From NCBI GenBank assembly GCA_946481605.1, contig CAMLPA010000090.1, positions 1 through 10,264 on the forward strand: a stretch of 10,264 bases of DNA, read 5' to 3'. Origin of the DNA: an uncultured Flavihumibacter sp. (lineage in GTDB: Bacteria > Bacteroidota > Bacteroidia > Chitinophagales > Chitinophagaceae). Both the position numbers and the translations under genes were made by a program. Positions 1 to 7,000 of this stretch are shown here, piece after piece. Every line of letters begins with the position of its first letter. The stretch's first letter is position 1. Below the pieces are notes generated by a model. That model saw only the letters and a list, made by a program, of their open reading frames with translations, made no database searches and was not told where the DNA came from.

Positions 1-113
1 GGCTGATACACCGACTGATAGCCTTCACTCTGGGAAAAAGGAAGAGGCGTTGATACAGTCAACGCCTTTCTTATTTTTTTTAAGATGCTTTCTTTAGAAG
101 GAGATACGTTCAT
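1..113 (-). CDS. LUD-domain (LutC/YkgG-like) protein, N-terminal fragment
   Basis: This reading frame opens with ATG on the minus strand (bases 113-111), four bases after the ftsH stop codon, and stays open for 37 codons plus two bases until the window edge. It begins MNVSPSKESILKKIRKAL and continues with a PLPFSQSEG stretch. From memory, this start resembles the single-domain LUD (lactate-utilisation, LutC/YkgG) proteins that follow ftsH in many Bacteroidota; the catalytic or ligand-binding part is off the window, so the family call rests on a short N-terminus plus gene order. The family is linked to lactate oxidation with iron-sulfur partners, but the role of this stand-alone version is not established. 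The 4-bp spacing suggests co-transcription and translational coupling with ftsH. A strong inverted repeat lies inside the coding region (see separate entry). The existence of the gene is fairly secure; its function is less so. Confidence 0.72.
   Translation of the reverse strand, partial: MNVSPSKESILKKIRKALTVSTPLPFSQSEGYQSVYQ
45..67. repeat. Perfect 9-bp inverted repeat inside the LUD gene start
   Basis: AGGCGTTGA (45-53) and TCAACGCCT (59-67) are exact reverse complements around a five-base loop. On the plus strand the stem is followed by a T-rich run (68-81), so it looks like a textbook intrinsic terminator in that direction. However, it lies within codons about 16-23 of the minus-strand LUD gene, where the T-run is simply an AAA-rich Lys/Ile stretch. 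On the minus strand the stem is followed by CTTCCTTTTTCCC, a poorer U-tract. It may fold in the mRNA and slow or attenuate expression of the LUD gene, or terminate a convergent plus-strand transcript. Neither role is shown. Confidence 0.5.
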
Positions 114-117
114 GATA

Positions 118-2193
118 TTAGGGCTGTACTTCTGTTGATTGTGGCATTTCTGTGGGTGGCACACCGGCACTGATGCCGCCAGTTGGCTCATGAGCGGGAT
201 CCGCTACGTCCAACGCCTTGCGTTCTTCATAGGGTCTTTTACCGATCAGTTTTTCCACATCACTCTGGAACAATACTTCTTTTTCCAAAAGCGCTTCCGC
301 CAGCAGTTTCACTTCATGACTTCTTTCAGTAAGCAGTTCCTTGGTGCGGTTGTACGCGCCGAGGATCAGGTTACGCACTTCGTTATCGATCATCTGGGCG
401 GTTTCATCACTGTAGGGCTTGGTAAAATTGTATTCGCCCTGTTGTGATTCATAGAAACTCACATTCCCCACTTTATCATTCATACCGTAAACGGTCACCA
501 TGGCGTAAGCCATGCGGGTGATCTGCTGCAGGTCGTTCTGCGCGCCGGTAGATATTTTACCGAAGTTCAGTTCTTCACTTGCACGGCCACCGAGGGTCAT
601 ACAGATCTGATCGAACAACTGGTCAGTATTATAGAGGTACTGCTCTTTAGGTGTGTACTGCGCATATCCGAGTGCGGCTACACCACGGGGCACGATGGTC
701 ACCTTAAGCAGCGGATAAGCATGTTCCAGGTACCAGCCGCAGATGGCGTGGCCGGCTTCGTGGTAAGCGATAATCTTTTTCTCTTCGGGAGAAATGATCT
801 TGTTTTTCTTTTCCAATCCTCCAATCACACGGTCAACAGCATCCTGGAAATCGACCATTTCCACACCGGCCTTTCCTTTCCTGGCGGCGATGAGTGCGGC
901 TTCGTTACAAACGTTCGCGATATCGGCTCCGGCGAAACCGGGTGTTTGTTCGGCGAGTTTATGAATATCCACCTGTTCGGAAACCTTGATGGATTTCAGG
1001 TGCACTTTGAAAATAGCTTCACGTCCTTTCACGTCGGGCTTATCGATGGAGATTTGCCTGTCGAAACGACCTGGGCGCAACAACGCACTGTCCAGTACAT
1101 CCGGGCGGTTGGTAGCAGCGAGAATAATGATTCCACTGTCGCCACCGAAACCATCCATTTCCACGAGCAACTGGTTCAGCGTGCTTTCCCTTTCATCGTT
1201 GCTCATCATCACGTTCTTTCCGCGGGCGCGGCCGATGGCATCAATTTCATCAATAAATATCACGCAAGGCGCTTTTTCGCGGGCTTGCTTGAACAGGTCG
1301 CGCACACGGCTTGCGCCCACGCCTACAAACATTTCCACAAAATCAGAGCCTGACAGGGAGAAAAACGGCACCTGAGCCTCACCCGCCATGGCTTTGGCGA
1401 GCAGCGTTTTACCTGTACCCGGAGGGCCTACCAGCAGGGCGCCTTTGGGAATTTTACCGCCAAGCGCTGTGTATTTTTTAGGATTTTTGAGAAAGTCAAC
1501 GATCTCCATCACTTCAACCTTTGCTTCATCCAAACCGGCCACATCGCTGAAAGTAATGTTCACTTTGGTTCCTTTTTCAAACAATTGCGCCTTGGACTTA
1601 CCAATATTGAAGATGCCACCAGGACCGCTTCCGCCACCGGCACCGCCGCCCATTTTCCGCATCAGTAATACCCATAAACCAATGAAAATCAACAAAGGAA
1701 GCAGGAATTGAAGGAGGGGTGCGAACCAATCGCTTTCAGGAGCAGCTTCATTGGGCACTTCTTTTATACCGGTTTCATTATAAAAATCGGCCAGCCTTTT
1801 TTCGAAGCTTTCAAAATTGGTTACGTTGAACTGGAATTGAGGCCCTTTATTGGTTTGGGCATTCCAGTTTTTAGAGAGTTTGTCCTTATAATAAGGTTTG
1901 GAAAGACTATCGGCTTTGATGTACACCCTTACCAGGTCTTTGTTGGTAACGGAAACCATTTTAGCCACATCCCCTTTCGCGAGCATGTTGTTTTTGAATT
2001 CCAGTTCGCTGATAGGTTTTATATCGGCTGAAAAAGACCCGAAAAACTGCAAGCCCAGCAGCACTGCCGCGATGATACCGTACACCCAGTAAATATTGAA
2101 TTTAGGGCCTTTACGGGGAGGTTCTTCACCTCCTTGTCTGGGTTTCAGCCTGGGGAAGTTCCGGTCTTCTTTTTTGTAATCGTCTTGTGACAT
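118..2193 (-). CDS. ftsH: ATP-dependent zinc metalloprotease FtsH
   Basis: FtsH is a membrane-anchored AAA+ protease that forms a hexamer, unfolds membrane and short-lived cytosolic proteins with ATP, and cleaves them at a zinc site. The 691-residue protein has all expected parts: TM1 about residues 33-55, a periplasmic segment about 56-155, TM2 about 159-178, and a glycine-rich linker (182-193). The AAA module has Walker A GPPGTGKT (256-263), pore loop FVGVG (289-293), Walker B VIFIDEID (311-318) and a second region of homology ending RPGRFDR (373-379). The protease domain has HEAGH (478-482), with Asp554 in TGAQND as the probable third zinc ligand. The frame can be extended to a TTG at 2265, but the ATG at 2193 gives MSQDDYKK and the usual short cytosolic leader, so I use it. 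A hydrophilic Pro/Glu-rich tail (about 665-691) follows the conserved part. The gene lies 120 bp after rsfS and 4 bp before the LUD gene. No key residue is missing. Confidence 0.97.
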   Translation of the reverse strand: MSQDDYKKEDRNFPRLKPRQGGEEPPRKGPKFNIYWVYGIIAAVLLGLQFFGSFSADIKPISELEFKNNMLAKGDVAKMVSVTNKDLVRVYIKADSLSKPYYKDKLSKNWNAQTNKGPQFQFNVTNFESFEKRLADFYNETGIKEVPNEAAPESDWFAPLLQFLLPLLIFIGLWVLLMRKMGGGAGGGSGPGGIFNIGKSKAQLFEKGTKVNITFSDVAGLDEAKVEVMEIVDFLKNPKKYTALGGKIPKGALLVGPPGTGKTLLAKAMAGEAQVPFFSLSGSDFVEMFVGVGASRVRDLFKQAREKAPCVIFIDEIDAIGRARGKNVMMSNDERESTLNQLLVEMDGFGGDSGIIILAATNRPDVLDSALLRPGRFDRQISIDKPDVKGREAIFKVHLKSIKVSEQVDIHKLAEQTPGFAGADIANVCNEAALIAARKGKAGVEMVDFQDAVDRVIGGLEKKNKIISPEEKKIIAYHEAGHAICGWYLEHAYPLLKVTIVPRGVAALGYAQYTPKEQYLYNTDQLFDQICMTLGGRASEELNFGKISTGAQNDLQQITRMAYAMVTVYGMNDKVGNVSFYESQQGEYNFTKPYSDETAQMIDNEVRNLILGAYNRTKELLTERSHEVKLLAEALLEKEVLFQSDVEKLIGKRPYEERKALDVADPAHEPTGGISAGVPPTEMPQSTEVQP

Positions 2194-2313
2194 AAGGTTA
2201 TTTGTACTTGTTCTTCTCGAGTTTATATAAATGGATCGGGGGCTAATTTGTTCAATATAAAGCAAATCCCGGTGTTTATACGGGTATTTTGCAAGTATTT
2301 TAACAGAATGGGA
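2194..2313. other. rsfS-ftsH intergenic region, no clear promoter
   Basis: This 120-bp gap separates the rsfS stop (TGA) from the ftsH ATG on the minus strand. It is AT-rich and could hold an ftsH promoter, but reading the minus strand I found no exact TAnnTTTG element; the nearest candidates have two or more mismatches. There is no clear stem followed by a T-run. ftsH may be read through from rsfS or have its own weak promoter; the sequence does not decide. Confidence 0.4.
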
Positions 2314-2724
2314 TCAGGAATTATGCTCAGCCATCGCCGCGTCGCTCCACATTTCTTCCAGCCGGTAGAACTTCCTGGTTTCAGGCAGCATCACATGCAC
2401 CACCACATTCACATAGTCAATAATGATCCATTGCTGTGCCTGGTGCCCTTCGTGCTTATAGGGCGTTTCGCCACAGATTTTTTTCACTTCTTCTTCCACA
2501 AAGTCGGAAATACCTTTCAATTGAGTAGTATTGGTGGCTTCGCAGATGATGAAGAAATCTGCTACGGCCTCCGGAATTTTGCGCAGATCCAGCGAAATTA
2601 TATTTTCTCCTTTCTTTTCCTGGATGGTATGAAGGATGGTCTTGATGATCTTCGAGCGACTGGTAAGCTTAGTTACGCTTGTTTTCTCCCTCGCGGCCAA
2701 TGCTTGTAGTGGTTCCAATAACAC
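2314..2724 (-). CDS. rsfS: Ribosome silencing factor RsfS
   Basis: RsfS binds ribosomal protein uL14 on the large subunit and blocks joining of the subunits when nutrients are short. The 136-residue frame carries the family core: KIIKTILHTIQEKKGENI with SLDL (about 25-46), the DFFIICEATNTTQ strand-turn (56-68), and the C-terminal signature W99, IIDYVNVVVHV (101-111), FYRLEEMW (119-126). The length is slightly above the usual 105-125 residues because of the N-terminus. The first possible start is GTG at 2724-2722; there is no in-frame ATG before the conserved core, and an in-frame stop lies upstream at 2748-2746. TTG codons at residues 3 and 9 are alternatives, so the exact start is uncertain. 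A TAATTTTG box 41-48 bases upstream of the GTG fits as a promoter. The gene is divergent from birA and precedes ftsH in the same direction. Confidence 0.93.
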   Translation of the reverse strand: MLLEPLQALAAREKTSVTKLTSRSKIIKTILHTIQEKKGENIISLDLRKIPEAVADFFIICEATNTTQLKGISDFVEEEVKKICGETPYKHEGHQAQQWIIIDYVNVVVHVMLPETRKFYRLEEMWSDAAMAEHNS

Positions 2725-2764
2725 TTTGGATTTAGGTGAACAATTTCAATTTTTACAGGTGCTT

Positions 2765-2772
2765 CAAAATTA
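2765..2772 (-). promoter_or_regulatory. Putative rsfS promoter, -7 box TAATTTTG
   Basis: Read on the minus strand, bases 2772-2765 give TAATTTTG, an exact match to the Bacteroidota -7 consensus TAnnTTTG. It would place a transcript start near 2755-2760 and a leader of roughly 30-35 bases before the GTG of rsfS. No good TTTG -33 element is seen about 20 bases upstream, so this rests on the -7 box and its position. Confidence 0.45.
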
Positions 2773-2797
2773 GTGATTCAAACCGACACTTCACGGT

Positions 2798-2805
2798 TAC
2801 ATTTG
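2798..2805 (+). promoter_or_regulatory. Putative birA promoter, -7 box TACATTTG
   Basis: TACATTTG matches the Bacteroidota -7 consensus TAnnTTTG exactly and sits just upstream of birA. A start point a few bases downstream would give a very short leader before the ATG at 2817 (or about 15 bases before the alternative ATG at 2826). The -33 element is not convincing. The box faces away from the rsfS box 25 bases to the left, so the two promoters would be back to back. Confidence 0.45.
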
Positions 2806-2816
2806 CGGAAGGAATC

Positions 2817-3584
2817 ATGGTATTTATGCGATCCATTACACACCAGGGCGCCCTAGGCAAACCCCTGACCATTTTGAACACGGTTGACAGTTCCAACAAC
2901 TATGCCATGCAGGCGGTTCACGCAGGAAAGGCAGGCAATGGCGCGGCGTTTTTTGCGCTGGAACAAACGGCGGGAAGAGGGCAAAGGGGGAAAACCTGGC
3001 ATACGAATCCGGGCGAAAACATCGTGGTGAGCCTGGTGATAGAACCCGGGTTTTACAATATCAGTAAGGCTTTCGAGCTGAACTGGGCCGTATCACTTGC
3101 GGCAAGGCAACTGCTGGACAACCATACGAACGGAGACGTGTCCATTAAGTGGCCCAATGATATTTACTGGCGTGACAGAAAGGCAGCAGGCATACTGGTG
3201 GAAAACTGCTTCCGCGGCCAAAACTGGACCGCCGCCGTAGTGGGTATGGGCATGAACATCAACCAGACCCATTTCCCGGAAACCGATAAAAAGCCCGTTT
3301 CCCTCAGGCAGATCACCGGAAAAGAGGCTGATCCGCTGGAAATGGTAAGGGTTTTCTTCCATTTACTGGAAACTGAGCTGGAAAGAATGCGTTCCGAAGG
3401 TGCCGCATCCCTGCTCGAAGCGTATAATGCCAACCTTTATATGCGGGACCAACAAGTAAAACTGAAGCAGGAAAACCGGGTGTTTGAAACGACTGTAACC
3501 GGTGTGAACCCCAGCGGTCAACTCTGTACGCGGGATACCATGGAACATTGTTTCGACTTCGGCACCGTGGAATGGCTGCTTTAG
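2817..3584 (+). CDS. birA: Biotin--[acetyl-CoA-carboxylase] ligase
   Basis: BirA activates biotin with ATP to biotinyl-5'-AMP and attaches it to a lysine of biotin-dependent carboxylases, in the cytosol. The 255-residue protein shows the catalytic core: the substrate-entry TVDSSNNYA (22-30), EQTAGRGQRGKTW (49-61) with the biotinyl-AMP loop GRGQRG, KWPNDI (111-116) with the biotin-binding lysine, GILVE (125-129) and GMGMNIN (143-149), then a short C-terminal domain. There is no N-terminal winged helix, so it is the monofunctional (group I) form and not a repressor. The frame extends back to a GTG at 2736, but that would add 27 unconserved residues and cover the rsfS promoter region. The ATG at 2817 is preceded by GGAAGGA (2807-2813); the ATG at 2826 is the alternative. 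Its TAG stop overlaps the stop of the convergent HExxH gene. Confidence 0.95.
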   Translation: MVFMRSITHQGALGKPLTILNTVDSSNNYAMQAVHAGKAGNGAAFFALEQTAGRGQRGKTWHTNPGENIVVSLVIEPGFYNISKAFELNWAVSLAARQLLDNHTNGDVSIKWPNDIYWRDRKAAGILVENCFRGQNWTAAVVGMGMNINQTHFPETDKKPVSLRQITGKEADPLEMVRVFFHLLETELERMRSEGAASLLEAYNANLYMRDQQVKLKQENRVFETTVTGVNPSGQLCTRDTMEHCFDFGTVEWLL

Positions 3585-3886
3585 GCCGCTTCATTTTCCG
3601 CGGCCCGCGCCTCCACCTCGAAGCGGTTATTGGTGTACCCATGTCTTATCCATTCCCACACATACCGCAGTATAAACCCGGCGCTACCATATTGCCGGAA
3701 CTGCCTGATATGCTCCATTTCATGCCTTACCCATTTCGGATTGGACCTGAAAGCACTTTCCGTAACCCCATACAAATGAATGGTATTACCCAGCACCATA
3801 GCGATGCGGGGTTCCTTACGGAAAGCCGCAGCCATGCGGGCGAAGAAGGAGTTTTCTTTAATGACCGGCTGTTGTGGATGCTTCAC
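3581..3886 (-). CDS. Small HExxH-motif protein, putative zinc peptidase (DUF4157-like)
   Basis: This 101-residue protein has a HEMEH zinc-peptidase motif (55-59) within KWVRHEMEHIRQF, followed by an aromatic helix (about 70-83) and RFEVEARAAE (88-97), whose Glu90 or Glu92 could be a third zinc ligand as in gluzincins. I recognise a resemblance to small Chitinophagaceae proteins annotated as DUF4157-like, but its substrate and activity are unknown. There is no signal peptide and no convincing membrane segment, so it is probably cytosolic. The frame begins with GTG at 3886; there is no ATG between it and the upstream in-frame stop at 3922, and the next Met (residue 18) would trim a segment (VIKENSFFARMAA) that appears conserved in relatives as I remember them. 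It converges on birA, sharing the bases TTAG at both stops, and is divergent from the PKD gene. The short length and single domain suggest a minimal peptidase fold or a catalytically inactive relative. Confidence 0.8.
   Translation of the reverse strand: MKHPQQPVIKENSFFARMAAAFRKEPRIAMVLGNTIHLYGVTESAFRSNPKWVRHEMEHIRQFRQYGSAGFILRYVWEWIRHGYTNNRFEVEARAAENEAA
3584..3605. repeat. GC-rich inverted repeat at the birA stop
   Basis: GGCCGC (3584-3589) and GCGGCC (3600-3605) form a perfect six-base GC stem around a ten-base loop, starting at the last base of the birA stop codon. No T-run follows on either strand, so it does not qualify as an intrinsic terminator. It could still block 3' exonucleases or act with a Rho-type mechanism, or be coincidental within the Ala-rich end of the HExxH gene. 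Confidence 0.3.
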
Positions 3887-4074
3887 GGTTGTAAAAGTAA
3901 AGCCACAAGCAGAATTTCTTCATCAATTACAATCAGAAATAAAACACATCTCGTAAAAAATGAGTTGCAAACAACTTATCCATTTTCAGCATGATCGGTG
4001 AAAATACCGGTTCCCCACTCTTGCTCAGCCCACTCAACCTTCCTATCTTCGGAACGTAATTATGAACCCCGTTT
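3887..4074. other. Divergent intergenic region between the HExxH gene and the PKD gene
   Basis: These 188 bases separate two divergent genes and contain no frame I would call a gene. Besides the PKD promoter candidate listed separately, I see a weak inverted repeat AGTTG-caaa-CAACT near 3963-3976. For the HExxH gene I found no exact TAnnTTTG box on the minus strand. Confidence 0.4.
4021..4051 (+). promoter_or_regulatory. Putative promoter of the PKD-repeat gene
   Basis: TTG (4021-4023) followed after 20 bases by TATCTTCG (4044-4051) resembles the Bacteroidota arrangement TTTG ... TAnnTTTG, with one mismatch in the -7 box. The predicted transcript start would lie roughly 15-20 bases before the ATG at 4075. 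No Shine-Dalgarno sequence is seen, which is normal in this phylum. Confidence 0.35.
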
Positions 4075-7000
4075 ATGACCCTTGTCCGTTTTTTAAAAGC
4101 CTTACTCCTATTGCTGCCTGTTGGGTTTTCGTTATCCCTGCACGCCCAATTGAACGCGGACTTCATCGCCGATGTGAGCGCCGGATGCGCACCTTTGAAA
4201 GTAAGCTTCACCAATCGGACCACAGGAGTATCTTCCGGAGCCACTTACAGATGGGACCTTGGAAACGGGAACAATGCTGTAATAGCAAATCCTTCGGCCA
4301 TTTATACCGATACAAAAACATATAATGTTACGCTTACCGTTTCCGACAACGGGAAAACTTCTTCCAAAACAATTGCAGTAACCGTTCATCCCCCGCCAAC
4401 CGCCAACTTTACTGTTTCTTCCGTCAAAGCCTGTTTACCTGCGGCCGTAACATTTACCAGCACAGCGCAACCCGGAGGAGGGGGCATCACAGATTATTAC
4501 TGGGACTTTGGCGATGGCAACACAGAGCAGGGTTCGGGACCCACAATAAGTCATACTTACCAAGAAGAGCAGGAAGCGCCTGTATCACTTACGGTTAAGA
4601 ACAATTTCGGATGTTCACATACGATAGTTAAGGCGGGGGCTGTTAAAGTATTACCTTCTATTGCAGCAACATTTACTGCCAGTGAAAAAGTGCTTTGTAA
4701 AGAGACTGATCCTGTTCATTTCAACAACAACAGCGTTGGACCCGGAACATTAAGCTACGAATGGGACTTTGGCGATGGTGCTGCAAGCACAGAAAAGACC
4801 CCATCCCATGCGTTCAACAAAAAAGGCATTTATACCGTAATGCTGACCGTTAAAAGTTCCGAAGGTTGCACCGCACAACAAGTGAGAAGCAATTATCTGA
4901 ATGTTGCACAGTATGGTAGTGACTTCAATATACCCGCACTTTTATGCACAAATACGGATGTTTCTATAACCCCTTCATTTACCCCCACTCTTTCTTCTGC
5001 AACCTGGGAAGTTGACGGAATACTGAAACCCCATACTATAACGCCTTTTAACATGACTTTTGACAAGGACGGGGCGCATGTAATTAAACTAACAGCAAAG
5101 TTTGGGAGCTGCATACATTCAACAACAAAGAATGTGGTCGTTGCAAAAACACCCGATCTTAAAGGATTTGAAATTGAACACACCACAAAGTGCGGTCCGC
5201 CGGCCACTGTTATTTTTCGAGATACCACCAAAGATGCGGTAGCATGGGAATGGGACCAGGACTACTTCGCAGGCGCGCACGTAGTGAGAGGCACCACCAG
5301 GGAATTTGCGCCTGTAATTCCAGGAGCCTCTTCTAACAGGGCATTTCTGAAAGTTTACACAAAAGAGGGTTGCTCCGCATCAGTTATTCAATACATTAAT
5401 GTACCTAATCAGTATTATCCGTATATAAATTACAAAAACGCTTCAGGCAGAAGAGGCGAACTCAGCGGATGTGATACCCTGAGGGCGACTTATTATTCTC
5501 CGGGCGCTGATAAAATGACGGAAATGAAGTGGACATTCAGTGACGGTACAACTTCAACAGAAACAGAACCAGCCCATACTTTCAAAGGCCAGGGAACATA
5601 CACGGTAAGACTGAATTATACAACTGTGGACGGTTGCCAGGGAATTGCCGGTACAGAACCTATTTATGTGAGTGGGCGAATGAAAACCACCGTAAGCGCT
5701 GAAAAGAAGAATATTTGCGGAGATGAAAACGTACGGTTCCTTTTCGCAAGTACTCCGGATTACATCGCCAATAAATTTATTTATATAGATGATGCTTATG
5801 CAGGATCCACCTCCTACTCCTTCTACGACCACAGGTTTGGAACAGAAGGAACGCACTCTATAAAGGTGATTACAGAATGGGGGGCATGCCTGGATACCAC
5901 ATCAGTCACAAACATTGTTTCCGTTACACCTCCATTCGCGAAACTCGAACCCCTTACTTACTCCTGTGAAGGTGATCGGGGAACCGTTCTGATTACACAA
6001 ACTTCAAGAGGAGCAAATCATTGGGAAATTGATTTTGGCGATGGAGCATCTGAAATTTCAAATACTGATAAAAGTCTGTTCACGCACCATTACAAGGTAA
6101 CCGGAAGTTACAGGATAGTACTTTCTGTTACCAACGGATCGTGCACTTCAAAAGCATACGCAGATGCGTATGTACACAAGAAACAAGCCCCTGAATTGAA
6201 AGCTGAACACATCTCTTTATGTGCTGATCAGACTTTAGCTTACAGCCTGTCTAACATTGAACGATCCCCTTCTCCTTTAGTAGGCACAAATTATTTCATT
6301 GCGAAATGGGAATATGGTGATGGAAGCACCAATCCAAATATTGATCCTTATGGCTTTATTTACATGAATCCATACAAAAGCAGCCTTCAGGGAATGGATC
6401 AGAACCAGGACAAGATCAGGCTTATTTTAAGAGAGGGCACTCATGGTTGCGCAGACACCACCAATTATGTGAATATCTTATTTAAGGGGGCGGCCCCAAA
6501 AATTAAAGTGCTCAGCAATAACGTATGTTATTCACAACCCATTATTTTGGAAGACATCTCTGAAGTAAAGGGGGGAGCAGTAATTTACTCCCGCCAATGG
6601 GATTTCGGAGATGGCCAGCAATTGAACGCCCAGGGAAGAGAAGTGGTTGAACACAAATATGATAGTCCAGGTGATTATCAGGTTACACTTACAACTACTG
6701 ATTCTCACGGCTGTACAACATCGTATACAACCACCGTTAGTGTTTATGGTCCGAAAGCACAGTTCAGTTTGTCGGAAGGAAATGAAGTAAATCAGAATAC
6801 GCTACAGTATTTCTACAATAATACACAACACAACGGGAGCTACGATGTTACCTACAAATGGTACGTAAACGATGAACTTCTTACGGATATGTATTACCCG
6901 GAATACAAGTTCGCAGAAGATGGAAATTACACTATAAGGCTTGAAGCTGCAAGCGCCGCAACAGGCTGCAGCTCTTCGTACACTCAACAGTTACTGGTAA

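Noticed and set aside
43..81. Intrinsic terminator for a plus-strand gene entering from the left
   Set aside because: The minus strand has an uninterrupted, family-like coding start through the same bases, 4 bp after ftsH, and the short plus-strand frames to the left show no recognisable protein end. I therefore list the stem only as an inverted repeat.
721..1353. 210-codon plus-strand reading frame antisense to ftsH
   Set aside because: It lies wholly inside the highly conserved AAA and protease coding region, has no recognisable domain, and is explained by codon bias of the real gene.
2194..2265. N-terminal extension of FtsH by 24 residues
   Set aside because: It would start with TTG and add a segment unlike FtsH leaders; the ATG at 2193 gives a normal cytosolic leader.
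2736..2816. N-terminal extension of BirA from a GTG
   Set aside because: It would run through the probable rsfS promoter and add unconserved residues; it does not resemble a winged helix.
4062..4325. Plus-strand frame starting 13 bases before the PKD gene
   Set aside because: It overlaps the PKD signal peptide in another frame, lacks features of a real protein and stops after 87 codons.
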